Shown here one piece after another: positions 44,846-54,538 of a stretch of DNA of 64,000 bases. The notes below the pieces were generated by a model. It did not search any database, was not told the origin of the DNA, and saw only the letters and a list, made by a program, of their open reading frames with translations. The translations under genes and the position numbers were made by a program. This stretch comes from Pedobacter sp. MC2016-05 (lineage in GTDB: Bacteria > Bacteroidota > Bacteroidia > Sphingobacteriales > Sphingobacteriaceae): contig NZ_JAPIVT010000003.1 of NCBI RefSeq assembly GCF_026239735.1, forward strand, positions 62,001 through 126,000, in the 5' to 3' direction. Numbering within the stretch: position 1 is the first letter of the stretch; each line of letters begins with the position of its first letter.

Positions 44846-46175
44846 TTTCTTCCTTAAACCTGCTAAAGCAAATTAAAGCGATTAAACAAAGTCCAAAACC
44901 TACAATGCCATTTAAGCGTAAACCAAAATCATTTCCAGGGTCTTTGCCGTAGATGGTAAGCATGGCAAAAATGGCTATTCCAAGCGTTTGCCCTAATTTT
45001 ACAAATAGGTACTTCACTGCAAAGAACATCCCTTCGTGGTTTTCACCAGTTTCTACAGTATCTTTTTGAGCAATATCAGCCAAAATGGCGTTGGGTAAAA
45101 TTCCCAATGCAGCTAACGGAAAGGAAGCAGAAAGAACTAAAATATAAAGTTGAGTACGTGGCAAAAGGGGTAATTTCCCGAGAAAAAAGATAGTGACAAA
45201 GATTAAGCAAAGAACCACAAATGAAGCAAGAACAAATGGTTTTTTGCCAATTTTTGCCGATCCGAAATTAACTACCGGATAAAAAAGTAAAGAAGCCATC
45301 ACCATTGCACCCATGAATTTTCCACCTTCCGATTCATCTAAGCCTAGTAAAACCGTACAGAAATACAATAATCCGCTGGAAATTATACTTAATGCCGTAT
45401 AAAAAGCAAAATCTGAGATAAGATAATATTTGAAATTGCTATTTTTAAACGTGTTTTTAATCGCGGGCCAAAGTGGAATATGTGTAGGTTTAGCTAGGGA
45501 AAAATCTTTTTCGTTAATAAAGAAAACAGGCAATAACATCACCAGTCCTGATAAAATACATAAACCCCAAATGGCTATTTGTACAGCCTCGCTTCGATTT
45601 GTGATTGCAAAATGCTGTTGAACCAGATCAGCAAAATTATTGGTGCAGGCAGATAGAATAATCCCGATCACAAAGCCCACTTGCTGGTAACTGGATAATT
45701 TAACTTTTTGTCTCGGCGTATTTGTTACCTCAGCCAATAGGGCGTTATACGGAATAATGTAAGTGGTGACTGAAACGAAAAATAAACAAAGTGTTATGGT
45801 TAGCCACCAGGCATTGTGTAAACTTTCGCTTTTTTGTATTGGGTAGAAAACTAATCCACAGAAAATGATTGCCGGTATAATTGCCCATTTCATAAAGGGC
45901 ATCCTTCTGCCCTTCGGGTTGGTGCTTGCGTCACTTTTAGAAGCGATAAAAGGATCGAAAACCGCATCAACTAATCTTCCTGAAGCTGCAATTATGGATA
46001 GTATGTTGAACAATCCTAAAAAAACAAGCTGCGGTACCAATGGGGGTAAGCCGGCGTTACTTGGTGGCAGATAAAAATATGGCAGCATTACAATGATGAT
46101 ATTGGTCATTGTGCTCCAACCAATCATACCGGCGGCGTAAGCAATTTCTTGTTTTAGCGAGAGTGTTTTATTCAT
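44841..46175 (-). CDS. GPH-type sugar:cation symporter (MFS)
   Basis: 444 aa, about 12 helices. The N-terminus LSLKQEIAYAAGMIGWSTMTNIIIVMLPYFYL and the RLVDAVFDPFIASKSDASTNPKGRRMPF loop are typical of the glycoside-pentoside-hexuronide symporters (MelB group), which import glycosides with Na+ or H+. Substrate unknown. Transcribed alone. The stretch between it and the helicase start holds imperfect ATTCAATCAT repeats. Confidence 0.88.
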   Translation of the reverse strand: MNKTLSLKQEIAYAAGMIGWSTMTNIIIVMLPYFYLPPSNAGLPPLVPQLVFLGLFNILSIIAASGRLVDAVFDPFIASKSDASTNPKGRRMPFMKWAIIPAIIFCGLVFYPIQKSESLHNAWWLTITLCLFFVSVTTYIIPYNALLAEVTNTPRQKVKLSSYQQVGFVIGIILSACTNNFADLVQQHFAITNRSEAVQIAIWGLCILSGLVMLLPVFFINEKDFSLAKPTHIPLWPAIKNTFKNSNFKYYLISDFAFYTALSIISSGLLYFCTVLLGLDESEGGKFMGAMVMASLLFYPVVNFGSAKIGKKPFVLASFVVLCLIFVTIFFLGKLPLLPRTQLYILVLSASFPLAALGILPNAILADIAQKDTVETGENHEGMFFAVKYLFVKLGQTLGIAIFAMLTIYGKDPGNDFGLRLNGIVGFGLCLIALICFSRFKEEK

Positions 46176-46636
46176 TAAGTTGGTTAAACTAGATTATTTA
46201 TTCGTTATCTCCCTACGCTTCAGTCGAAAACGATCTGTTTTTCTATTCACTACAATTAGGTTTGTTTGCGCAGGGTAACTTAATTATTTTGCGGTAAAAC
46301 GCCAAGGAATTCGTTAATAAAGGTTTCAAAATCAAAATTTATACCCGACAGAGCAGAAGTACATTTCAGGTGCGACAACCTTAAATAAGCTTTCATTCTG
46401 AGGCACGAAGCATCCGCAGACTATGAAATACCTTCTTGCTGCAGGCAGGCAAAATTGATTTTTTGTCGATCGAAGCTCCCAGAGGAATGCCTTTGGCATA
46501 AACTCTTTGTAATATTAATTTATCAAATGAGATTGCTGCGTACCTTGCAAGGACGACCGTTCTTAACATCAATAATATTGATTTTTATGCGATAAATTAA
46601 CCATCAAAATGAGATAAGTTTTAAAAACATTTTAAA
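46176..46636. repeat. intergenic, 461 bp, with a decayed dispersed repeat
   Basis: No gene. The part at about 46394-46565 (CATTCTGAGGCACGAAGCAT near its left end, TACCTTGCAAGGACGACCG near its right end) looks like a degraded copy of an extragenic repeat common in Pedobacter-type genomes; this is from memory and cannot be verified here. The remainder is AT-rich. Confidence 0.4.
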
Positions 46637-47974
46637 TTATTTCTTGTTGATCACTCTTGATATGAAATAAATCACTAAAAATCCTACAAAAATATAAATT
46701 CCATTTAATGCAGCATTTGGGTCATCGGCATAAATGCTAAATGCTACAAAAGTATAGGCAGCAATAAATATGATGGGCAAAACAGGATATAATGGAACAG
46801 TATAAATGGTTTTCTTATCCAGATTTGTAGTTCGCTTTCGAAGAATAAAAATAGTTGCTGCAGAACTTGCCATACTTATGCTTTCCAGAAAAATGGTGTA
46901 GTTTAAAATCTTATCGAATGTTTTTGCATAAAAAATGATCACCACTGCCGCTACCGTAAAGACGGTTAAGCTCCAGGTAATAACTTCTGTTTTTTTGTTC
47001 ACCTTACTGAAAAAGCCTGGCAAGGCGCCTTCTTCACCCATAGCAAACATTGCCCTCGGGTTGCTTAGCAGGTTTACATTTACATAACCCATCACGGAAA
47101 TAAAGATGATAACCGAAAGAATTTTGAAACCCGCTGGGCCAAATATTTTCGAAGCCAAAATTGCCGCAATACTTTCTGCGGTTTTCAGTTCTTCAAAACC
47201 GATGACTTTAACATAAACATAGTTAAGGATCAGGTAAAGTGTTACGATCATGGTTAAGCCGATGATAATAGATCGCGGAATGATTTTCTTCGCGTCTTTC
47301 ACTTCGCCACCAAAATTAATGGTTTGTGCATATCCAGCGTACGAAAATGAAACTGCTATGAGGCAAAGTCCTAAAGCCTTTCCATAATTTTGCCAACTTG
47401 GTGCAGCACCATTGCTCGTTTTGAAAACGGGAGCAACGTCCTGGGTTTGTCCACCGAAAAATACCGCACAAATTAAGGTTAAGATTAAGCCGATTTTGAT
47501 AACGGTTAAAATATTTTGGGTTTTCGAACTGGCTTTTAAGCCGAGCAGGTTGATGAAGTAAAACATCAAAATGGTGGAGATGGCAATAGCTACGCGATAA
47601 GTTTCATTTTGCATTTCGGCTGGTAAAACAATTTTACTTAAGTATTCTGCACCGATAATTGATATTGCAGCAACCGATGCAGCACTGGAAATAAGCACAA
47701 TGCAATTGATAGCGAATGCAATTGAAGGATGATAGGCTTGCGAGAAAATTTTGTAATAGCCGCCGGTTACCGGGTAACGGGAACCGATTTCGGCGTAAGT
47801 TAATGCACCACAAAAGGCTACAAAACCACCTATAAACCAAGCCAGATAAAATAATTCGGGCATTTGTGCTTTCGCAGCCACGTTTACAGGCGTTCGGAAG
47901 ATGCCCATTCCGATGACCAAACTAACCACAATCATGGATAAATCGAAGAGCGAAAGTTGCTTTTTTTGTTGCAT
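46637..47974 (-). CDS. APC-family amino-acid permease
   Basis: 445 aa, about 12 helices. Starts LSLFDLSMIVVSLVIGMGIFRTP, with the family's glycine-rich helix-1 break (GMGIF), followed by GGFVAFCGALTYAEIGSRYPVTGGYYKIF, the helix-3 motif of amino acid/polyamine/organocation carriers. Probably an amino-acid importer or exchanger; the substrate cannot be assigned. Transcribed alone and divergent from parE. Confidence 0.9.
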   Translation of the reverse strand: MQQKKQLSLFDLSMIVVSLVIGMGIFRTPVNVAAKAQMPELFYLAWFIGGFVAFCGALTYAEIGSRYPVTGGYYKIFSQAYHPSIAFAINCIVLISSAASVAAISIIGAEYLSKIVLPAEMQNETYRVAIAISTILMFYFINLLGLKASSKTQNILTVIKIGLILTLICAVFFGGQTQDVAPVFKTSNGAAPSWQNYGKALGLCLIAVSFSYAGYAQTINFGGEVKDAKKIIPRSIIIGLTMIVTLYLILNYVYVKVIGFEELKTAESIAAILASKIFGPAGFKILSVIIFISVMGYVNVNLLSNPRAMFAMGEEGALPGFFSKVNKKTEVITWSLTVFTVAAVVIIFYAKTFDKILNYTIFLESISMASSAATIFILRKRTTNLDKKTIYTVPLYPVLPIIFIAAYTFVAFSIYADDPNAALNGIYIFVGFLVIYFISRVINKK

Positions 47975-48338
47975 TAAGGAGTGATAAAATAACGGGGTGA
48001 AGATAGGTAAATAGGTTGGATGGAAGATGGATGATTTGAGATGTGAAAATGGATTAAAGTGTTCACCTATTATTCAATTTTAACTCCTACATTTTAGTCG
48101 TCTCTTTTGTTGAAATTTTATTTTGCCAGCCTCGCAGAATAAATCTATTATTGTATAATAATTTTTGCTATTGGAGATTTGCGAAGTCAAACAATGTTCA
48201 CTTCAAAAAAACTCAATATCAAATTATCCCTTAATACTTGTCATGTTGAATGTTAAAGCTTGCTCCGAACCATCCCTCGGTATAGCTGCTTTGCGTTTGT
48301 GCAAAGTTCAATCAATCTGGTAACAAATAACAAAATTT
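47975..48338. other. intergenic, 364 bp, between divergent permease and parE
   Basis: Carries a 7-bp periodic array at its left end, AT-rich sequence in the middle, and near parE the inverted repeat CTTTGC/GCAAAG (about 48291-48308). Both promoters must lie here; I could not single them out. Confidence 0.4.
48019..48053. repeat. 7-bp tandem array GATNNNN
   Basis: GATGGAA, GATGGAT, GATTTGA and GATGTGA follow in exact 7-bp steps (48019, 48026, 48033, 48040) with a weak fifth unit AAATGGA. It lies just upstream of the amino-acid permease gene. Confidence 0.55.
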
Positions 48339-50207
48339 ATGGCAGAAGTAATTTATAACGACGACAGCATTCGCTCATTAGACTGGAAAGAACACATCAG
48401 ACTACGCCCCGGTATGTATATTGGTAAGCTTGGTGATGGCTCTGCGCAAGATGATGGTATTTATGTTTTGTTGAAGGAAATTGTCGATAACTCAATTGAT
48501 GAGTTTGTGATGGGAACCGGAAAAACCATTGAAATTACAGTTTCTGAGCAAAAAATAAACGTCCGTGATTATGGACGTGGCATCCCGCTTGGGAAAGTTA
48601 TAGATTGTGTAAGCAAGATCAATACTGGAGGAAAATACGATAGTAACGCCTTTCAAAAATCGGTTGGTTTAAATGGCGTGGGTACAAAAGCGGTGAATGC
48701 TTTATCTACCAGTTTTACTGTACAATCTTACCGTGATGGGAAAACTAAAAAAGTAGAATTTTCGAAAGGTGAAATTGTAAATGAACAACCTGTTATCGAT
48801 ACCACTCAGCGAAACGGTACTGCCATAACGTTTTATCCTGATGAAACCATTTTCAGAAACTACCACTACATTCCTGACTTCGTGGAGAGCATGGTTTGGA
48901 ATTATGTGTTCCTTAACACGGGTTTAACCATCAATTTCAATAACCGGAAATATTTTTCAGAGAGAGGTCTTTATGATTTGCTTTCCAAATTTAATAAGCC
49001 CGAAGAAATCCGTTACCCGATTATTCATATGATTGGTAACGATATCGAAATTGCGATGACGCATGGTCAGCAATATGGGGAAGATTACCACTCATTTGTA
49101 AACGGACAACATACTACACAAGGTGGAACGCATCAGGCTGCTTTTAGGGCTGCGGTGGTAAAAACTGTCAGAGAGTTCTTCAAAAAGGAATTCGATGCTG
49201 CCGATGTTCGTTCATCAATTATTGCGGCTATTTCCGTTCGTGTGCAGGAACCGGTTTTCGAATCGCAAACTAAAACGAAGTTAGGCTCTCAAAATATGGG
49301 ACCTGAAGGACCTTCAGTAGCAACATTTATCAATGATTTTGTTAAAAAAGAGCTTGATGATTATCTACACAAAAATCCAGATGTAGCCGATGCGCTCTTA
49401 AAAAGAATTAATCAATCAGAAAGAGAGCGAAAAGATATTGCCGGAATCAAAAAGCTGGCAAACGACAGAGCCAAAAAAGCCTCACTACATAATAAAAAGC
49501 TTCGCGATTGTAAGGTTCATTTCAACTCTACACATGAGAAGCGATATGAAACTACCTTATTTATCACTGAAGGAGATTCAGCATCGGGTTCGATTACTAA
49601 ATCCCGGGATGTAGATTGTCAGGCCGTTTTCAGCTTGAAAGGTAAACCGCTTAACTGTTATGAGCTAACCAAAAAGGTGGTTTATGAGAATGAAGAGTTT
49701 AACCTGTTACAACATGCTTTAAATATTGAAGACGGCTTAGAAGGTTTGCATTACAACAACATCGTTATCGCTACTGATGCGGATGTGGATGGCATGCACA
49801 TCAGATTGTTAATGATGACTTTCTTTCTCCAGTTTTTCCCCGATTTAGTAAAAGCAGGACATGTTTACATTTTACAAACCCCATTGTTTAGGGTTCGAAA
49901 TAAAAAAGAAACCATTTATTGTTACAGTGATGAAGAGCGCCGAAATGCTATCGAAAAATTAGGAAATAAACCTGAAATAACCCGTTTTAAAGGATTAGGA
50001 GAAATTTCTCCTGATGAGTTTGGTTTGTTTATTGGCAAAGATATCAGGCTAGATCCGGTTATTTTGAAAGATCAAACCATTAAAAGTTTGCTGGAGTATT
50101 ATATGGGAAAAAATACTCCCGACAGGCAGCAACACATCATTAGAAATCTGCGTGTAGAAAAAGACGAGGTACAGGAAGAACCTAAAATTATTGATGAAGT
50201 AGCATAA
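48339..50207 (+). CDS. parE: DNA topoisomerase IV subunit B
   Basis: 622 aa. GHKL ATPase domain with [20 protein letters not shown] and [21 protein letters not shown] region with [13 protein letters not shown] and [13 protein letters not shown]-terminal GEISPDEFG segment. With ParC it decatenates daughter chromosomes. I favour ParE over GyrB by its short length (GyrB is longer) and because a ParC-type A subunit lies 11.7 kb downstream on the same strand. The gap after it is filled by a dead sensor-kinase gene. Confidence 0.93.
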   Translation: MAEVIYNDDSIRSLDWKEHIRLRPGMYIGKLGDGSAQDDGIYVLLKEIVDNSIDEFVMGTGKTIEITVSEQKINVRDYGRGIPLGKVIDCVSKINTGGKYDSNAFQKSVGLNGVGTKAVNALSTSFTVQSYRDGKTKKVEFSKGEIVNEQPVIDTTQRNGTAITFYPDETIFRNYHYIPDFVESMVWNYVFLNTGLTINFNNRKYFSERGLYDLLSKFNKPEEIRYPIIHMIGNDIEIAMTHGQQYGEDYHSFVNGQHTTQGGTHQAAFRAAVVKTVREFFKKEFDAADVRSSIIAAISVRVQEPVFESQTKTKLGSQNMGPEGPSVATFINDFVKKELDDYLHKNPDVADALLKRINQSERERKDIAGIKKLANDRAKKASLHNKKLRDCKVHFNSTHEKRYETTLFITEGDSASGSITKSRDVDCQAVFSLKGKPLNCYELTKKVVYENEEFNLLQHALNIEDGLEGLHYNNIVIATDADVDGMHIRLLMMTFFLQFFPDLVKAGHVYILQTPLFRVRNKKETIYCYSDEERRNAIEKLGNKPEITRFKGLGEISPDEFGLFIGKDIRLDPVILKDQTIKSLLEYYMGKNTPDRQQHIIRNLRVEKDEVQEEPKIIDEVA

Positions 50208-50219
50208 AATTCGGCCTTG

Positions 50220-51137
50220 ATGTAATCGCAAAATAAATCAACGCAATCGAAACCCACTAAAAGTTCAGCAGGAAAGTATTTAATAGTCGCATTTTTAATC
50301 TTAGTCTTTTTAGGAATAACAGCAGCTTTATGTGTTAATTTCTCTAAAATACTACTCTTAAAATCGGTGAACAAAATTGCTCAGTTACAAAGTGATTTAA
50401 CAAAACTAGATAGCTGTATTTTCAAAATTGTAAGATGCAGAAAATAGGTGTAGAATGTATGTTATTAGTGGGGAGAGAAGCTATTACAAGCAGTTCGTAA
50501 AAGAGATTAAGGAAATTTCCTTAATCATGGATACCATTGAGAAACAAAATAATAGAAAGAGCTTTAGTTCTGATAGATTTGATCAGCTCATTCTTCAAAA
50601 AAAGCCTCGTAACGCCCCGTTTATTCAGCTCAAAAGACTTTCTGATAGCTTAATTAACTTTTCAGTTGCGGTAGATAAAGATGTAGAAAAGATAAATCCT
50701 CAAAGCAAACTTTTTACCGCAAGGCAATTTAAAAGCATCGTAAAAATTGATACGATAAAACCAAGTGTTGCCGCACAGCCAAAAAAGAAATTTTTCGGAC
50801 GAATTATTGACGCCATAAACAAAAAGGATAAAAATGGTGTCGACAGTTCTAAATTAACATTTATTAAAACCGTTATTACTGCCGATAACCTCCTCGCTCA
50901 ATTTGGCATACAACAAATTATAACTCAACGCCATTAACGATTACTATTTAAAACTTTATCGTACTTGAACTTATTCAAAAAATTAGAAGCTGCGAAGACA
51001 TGAATAAAAGATCCGTATCGATATTGGGTGTTACGGCAAATGTAATTCAGGAAGATCGCAAAAAGTACCTCGCTTCTGGCATGGATGCGTTAGTGCTCAA
51101 ACCGTTTTTAGAGCAAGAGTTACTGGAGAAATCCTGA
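50220..51137 (+). pseudogene. hybrid sensor histidine kinase, decayed: sensor end and receiver tail only
   Basis: Three pieces of one protein in order. (a) 50220-50447: ATG followed at once by TAA, then an open frame KSTQSKPTKSSAGKYLIVAF...LTKLDSCIFKIV with a signal-anchor helix. (b) From about 50434 in a frame shifted by one base: DAENRCRMYVISGERSYYKQ, continuing to the stop at 50937; this joins directly to (a) as a typical extracytoplasmic sensor region, so a 1-bp indel lies near 50430. (c) 50952-51137: VLELIQKIRSCEDMNKRSV, ILGVTANVIQEDRKKYLASG, MDALVLKPF, the last half of a receiver domain with its conserved Thr and Lys. The whole kinase core (HisKA, HATPase) and the phospho-acceptor half of the receiver are missing. 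Pieces (b) and (c) cannot make a signalling protein, so this is a pseudogene. Confidence 0.88.
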
Positions 51138-51185
51138 ATTTATTCGTAAATAACAAACAAATTCTATCAAAGAAGATTTGGGAAT

Positions 51186-51206
51186 AAAGACTAAAGACTA
51201 AAGACT
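51186..51206. repeat. three perfect 7-bp repeats AAAGACT at the yihY stop
   Basis: AAAGACT three times without change (51186-51192, 51193-51199, 51200-51206). On the minus strand (AGTCTTT) the yihY stop codon TAG spans the junction between two units. Confidence 0.85.
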
Positions 51207-52229
51207 TTTCTTTTCCGGTTCATCAACTGTATCTTCAGGGTGTTGGGGAGGTAGTATATCCACCTTTTTTTCTACGATAGTAATTTTTGTAAATACAGCA
51301 TATTTGCTAGGTGCAATTCCGCCATCATATTTTTCGGCGTAAGCCTGGGTAAATTCTGCTCCAAAATATAAAATAATAGAGGTATAGTAGATCCAAAGCA
51401 AAATTACAATAATGGAACTTGCAGCCCCGAATGCAGAGCCTGGGTTCCCTTTTTCGATATAAATACCGATCAAATATTTACCTAAACTGAAGAGTACTGC
51501 AGTAAATAGTGCGCCAGTGATAGCCGATTTCCATTTAATGATCACATCGGGTAAAACCTTGAAAATTACCGTAAATACTGCGGTTACCGCGGCCAAAGTA
51601 ATCACGTTATTCAAAATGTAGATGATTAATGCCATGGTATCATCAGCCACAGGAACAACTTTATCTATTTCAGTTTTTGATAACAATGAAATGAGTTTAT
51701 CACCCAAGCCTACTACCACGCTATTTATAACTAATGAAACCAGTAATAAAAATCCCATTGAAACGATTAAAGAAAAGGAGAGTAACCTGTTGGTAATCAT
51801 TTTTAGCCAGCCTTTTTTCGGGATTGCTTTTACCTTCCAGATCATATTGATACTGTCTTGAATTTCGATAAATATGGCTGTGGATCCAACAATTAACACC
51901 CCAATACCGATAATTAATCCCATCGTTGATTGGCCAGTTTTATTTGCGTTCTCAACGAAACCTTGTAACTGAAGGGTAGCATCTGGACCCACCATATCAC
52001 TCACTTGCGCAAAGAACTTATTCCTGGTTTCTGTATTCATTTTATCACCGAAGAAAATGGTAGCAGCAGATAAAACGATAATGATTAGTGGGGTTAAAGA
52101 AAATATGGTATAATATGCTAAAGAAGCACTTAGTTTAGTGATTCTATCTTCAGCAAAACCCTTCCCAGCTGCTATAAAAAGATGATAAAGTGCAATAAAA
52201 AACTGTTTGATTTTTTTGATTAATCTCAT
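51198..52229 (-). CDS. YihY/BrkB-family inner-membrane protein
   Basis: 343 aa. Six hydrophobic segments with family features: an N-terminal amphipathic part, RITKLSASLAYYTIFSLTPLIII in helix 1, SMGLIIGIGVLIVGSTAIFIEIQDSINMIWKV across helix 2, and GAAGS-type FGAASSIIVILLWIYYTSIILYFGAEF near the end. Function of the family is unsettled (once called ribonuclease BN, which was wrong). It begins 8 bp after the tamL stop, so it is the third gene of the tamB-tamL-yihY operon; the context suggests an envelope role. The last codons lie in a 7-bp repeat. Confidence 0.9.
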   Translation of the reverse strand: MRLIKKIKQFFIALYHLFIAAGKGFAEDRITKLSASLAYYTIFSLTPLIIIVLSAATIFFGDKMNTETRNKFFAQVSDMVGPDATLQLQGFVENANKTGQSTMGLIIGIGVLIVGSTAIFIEIQDSINMIWKVKAIPKKGWLKMITNRLLSFSLIVSMGFLLLVSLVINSVVVGLGDKLISLLSKTEIDKVVPVADDTMALIIYILNNVITLAAVTAVFTVIFKVLPDVIIKWKSAITGALFTAVLFSLGKYLIGIYIEKGNPGSAFGAASSIIVILLWIYYTSIILYFGAEFTQAYAEKYDGGIAPSKYAVFTKITIVEKKVDILPPQHPEDTVDEPEKKSL

Positions 52230-52237
52230 TTAAAAAG

Positions 52238-54538
52238 TTAAAAAGGATAACCAATCCCAATATTAAAAATTAAATTCTGTCTGCGCCAATCCTTATTTCC
52301 AAATGCGATATCATCAAACACCCAACGCTGACCCTCGGCAAGATACGGTTTACGAACAGGAAATGCTACATCCAAGCGAACTACAAAAATTGAGGCATCA
52401 ACACGCAATCCTGCTCCGGTACCTACCGCTAATTCGTTGAGCACATTTTTTAATTTAAATTCCGAACCTGGCCTGCCATTATTTGCCGTTCCAGGAACGC
52501 CCATATCCTCTTTGCGTAACCAAATATTTCCAGCATCGACAAATAAGGCGCCATATAGAATACTTACAATTTTAAATCTAAGCTCCGAATTCAGCATTAA
52601 TTTGATGTCACCACCTTGATCAGCAAAAATAGCATCATCTGGTACTTTGTATGTTCCGGGACCTAAGGTTCTGGCCGGAAATGCCCTGATGTCGTTACTA
52701 CCACCAGCAAAAAACTGTCTAACAAATGGGAGTGAGGTACTATTTCCATAGGCATAACCGTAACCTAAATTCAATCTGTTTGCCCAGGTTACATTTCTGG
52801 TCACTTTGTAGTAATCTCTTAAATCTGCTTCTAATCTCACAAATTGCGATAAAGGAACGTTAAAAATAGAACGTTTGCCTTGGTCATCTTTTGGAACAAA
52901 CGTTCCCCAAACATTACCGCCAGTTTCTAGTGCACCGTAGAAAAATGTGTTATTTCTGCGGTTGGTTTCCATTTGGTTGGTATAAGTGAAGTTATAGCTA
53001 CTACCAATGATAAACTGGTTTTCTAATGTAGTTCTAAGTAAAGGGTTTTCAGCAAATAATCGATCTCTTGTTGTATCAGAAGGAAATGTTGTTGAAACAT
53101 AACTCACCGAAATCGGGTTAAAATTATGCTCCTTGTACTGATTTTCTTTGAAGTTATATCCAAATTCTCCTTTAAAGGCATGCAAAGTATATTCTGATCC
53201 TCTGTTCAACATCTGGTAAGATATTGAAGCGATTGTTTTAGGGATAAAGGCTGTAGTACTATTGGGCTTATAAAACGGCACAATAAATCTTGGAAAGGTT
53301 AACTTTCCCTCTGCTGTAAGAGACAGTGAATTTTTACCTAATGAAGTACCTCTAGTTTGCGTTTCAAAACCACCACTCACACTAACATCCAGTTGCTCAG
53401 CCCCCCTGAAAAGGTTTCTAGTAGTTTGCGTAACCTTTACTTCCGAACCTACGAAGTTGTTCGATTTACTAGTGCCCGTTACTGAGAAGGTAAGTGAATT
53501 TTTCTTTAGCGGTGTTAAGTAAATGTTCAAATCCAGTTCGTTATTCTTGAAGCTATCCACTGGTAAAAATTCGGCTCTAACATCTTGAAAGGCACCGATA
53601 TTTACCATCCTGTTTAAGGATTGGTTATGGTCTTTGCGGTTATATGCTTCCCCTTTTTGAAAGAAAACCAATCGGTCGAATAATCTGGGCTTGAAGGTAT
53701 TGCGGTCATCGTAAATATTAAAATCATGATACTCCAAAGGCTTCAATTTACGCAGTATACTATCTCTGCGGAGCGAGTAATTCGGATAAATTTTAATGTT
53801 TTTTATGGTATAGGGTTTCAAAGCCGCGTCTGGAGCAATATCTTTAACCTTAACCGTAACATCTACCAGGTTTTTACCTAGCGTGCTATCTACCTGCATA
53901 ATCAAATAATCAGGACTGAAATAGAAGTATCCACTCTCTTTTAAGTCGTTATCAATTCTGATTCGCTCGTTTTTATAAACATCCAAATCATAAAAATCTC
54001 CGACTTTTAATAGCGTTTTATCTTTATTGGCATTAATGATTTTAGTTAACACGCCAGAATCAGGAGGGAAAGTGATTTTGTTAATTTTATACCTCTCGCC
54101 AGTAACAGCAGTATAAACTGCCTTTCCTTTTTTATCTTTAACCACGGTGTCGCCTGTTACCGCTGCTTGTAAATAGCCTTCACTTAATAAATAGCTAGTC
54201 AATACATCGTTATTGTATTTCAATTTAACTTCACTCAAAAGCACAGGCGGCTCACCTTTTTTCCTGATCCAGTTTCTCAAACCTTTAGGCTTTTTAGGTT
54301 CACCAGCAAAGTTGTAGATAGCCAGTTTGAGTTTGTTATTCGGGCGGGGCCGGGTTTTACTTTTTAAATCAGTCTTTACTTGTTTCTCATCATCAATTTT
54401 TCCTGATGAATCTGGGTTGATGATCACATCTGCTCCCGTATATAAAATTTGTCCAGGTTTTAAGGATTTCGTACTACTGCAACCTGCATAAACTAAACAG
54501 GCCAATACAAATAAAATAGGTCTAGTTAGTTTTCTCAT
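52238..54538 (-). CDS. tamL: lipoprotein-type TamA/BamA-family outer-membrane protein (TamL)
   Basis: 766 aa from the ATG at 54538, chosen because it gives a lipoprotein signal (MRKLTRPILFVLACLVYAG then Cys20); an ATG at 54616 would add 26 polar residues. Periplasmic POTRA region (about 25-370; YKINKITFPPDSG, YTIKNIKIYPNYSLRRDS) and a C-terminal Omp85 beta-barrel (about 380-766) with the lid-lock motif VRQFFAGGSNDIRAFPARTLGPG split over the barrel and a final RQNLIFNIGIGYPF strand. The lipid anchor marks the TamL variety of Bacteroidota. With TamB it handles outer-membrane assembly. Its start overlaps the end of tamB by 17 bp. Confidence 0.92.
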   Translation of the reverse strand: MRKLTRPILFVLACLVYAGCSSTKSLKPGQILYTGADVIINPDSSGKIDDEKQVKTDLKSKTRPRPNNKLKLAIYNFAGEPKKPKGLRNWIRKKGEPPVLLSEVKLKYNNDVLTSYLLSEGYLQAAVTGDTVVKDKKGKAVYTAVTGERYKINKITFPPDSGVLTKIINANKDKTLLKVGDFYDLDVYKNERIRIDNDLKESGYFYFSPDYLIMQVDSTLGKNLVDVTVKVKDIAPDAALKPYTIKNIKIYPNYSLRRDSILRKLKPLEYHDFNIYDDRNTFKPRLFDRLVFFQKGEAYNRKDHNQSLNRMVNIGAFQDVRAEFLPVDSFKNNELDLNIYLTPLKKNSLTFSVTGTSKSNNFVGSEVKVTQTTRNLFRGAEQLDVSVSGGFETQTRGTSLGKNSLSLTAEGKLTFPRFIVPFYKPNSTTAFIPKTIASISYQMLNRGSEYTLHAFKGEFGYNFKENQYKEHNFNPISVSYVSTTFPSDTTRDRLFAENPLLRTTLENQFIIGSSYNFTYTNQMETNRRNNTFFYGALETGGNVWGTFVPKDDQGKRSIFNVPLSQFVRLEADLRDYYKVTRNVTWANRLNLGYGYAYGNSTSLPFVRQFFAGGSNDIRAFPARTLGPGTYKVPDDAIFADQGGDIKLMLNSELRFKIVSILYGALFVDAGNIWLRKEDMGVPGTANNGRPGSEFKLKNVLNELAVGTGAGLRVDASIFVVRLDVAFPVRKPYLAEGQRWVFDDIAFGNKDWRRQNLIFNIGIGYPF

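Noticed and set aside
50455..50937. Apparent intact 160-aa hypothetical gene
   Set aside because: Its sequence continues upstream without a start codon and joins the anchor fragment in another frame, so it is the middle piece of a decayed kinase.
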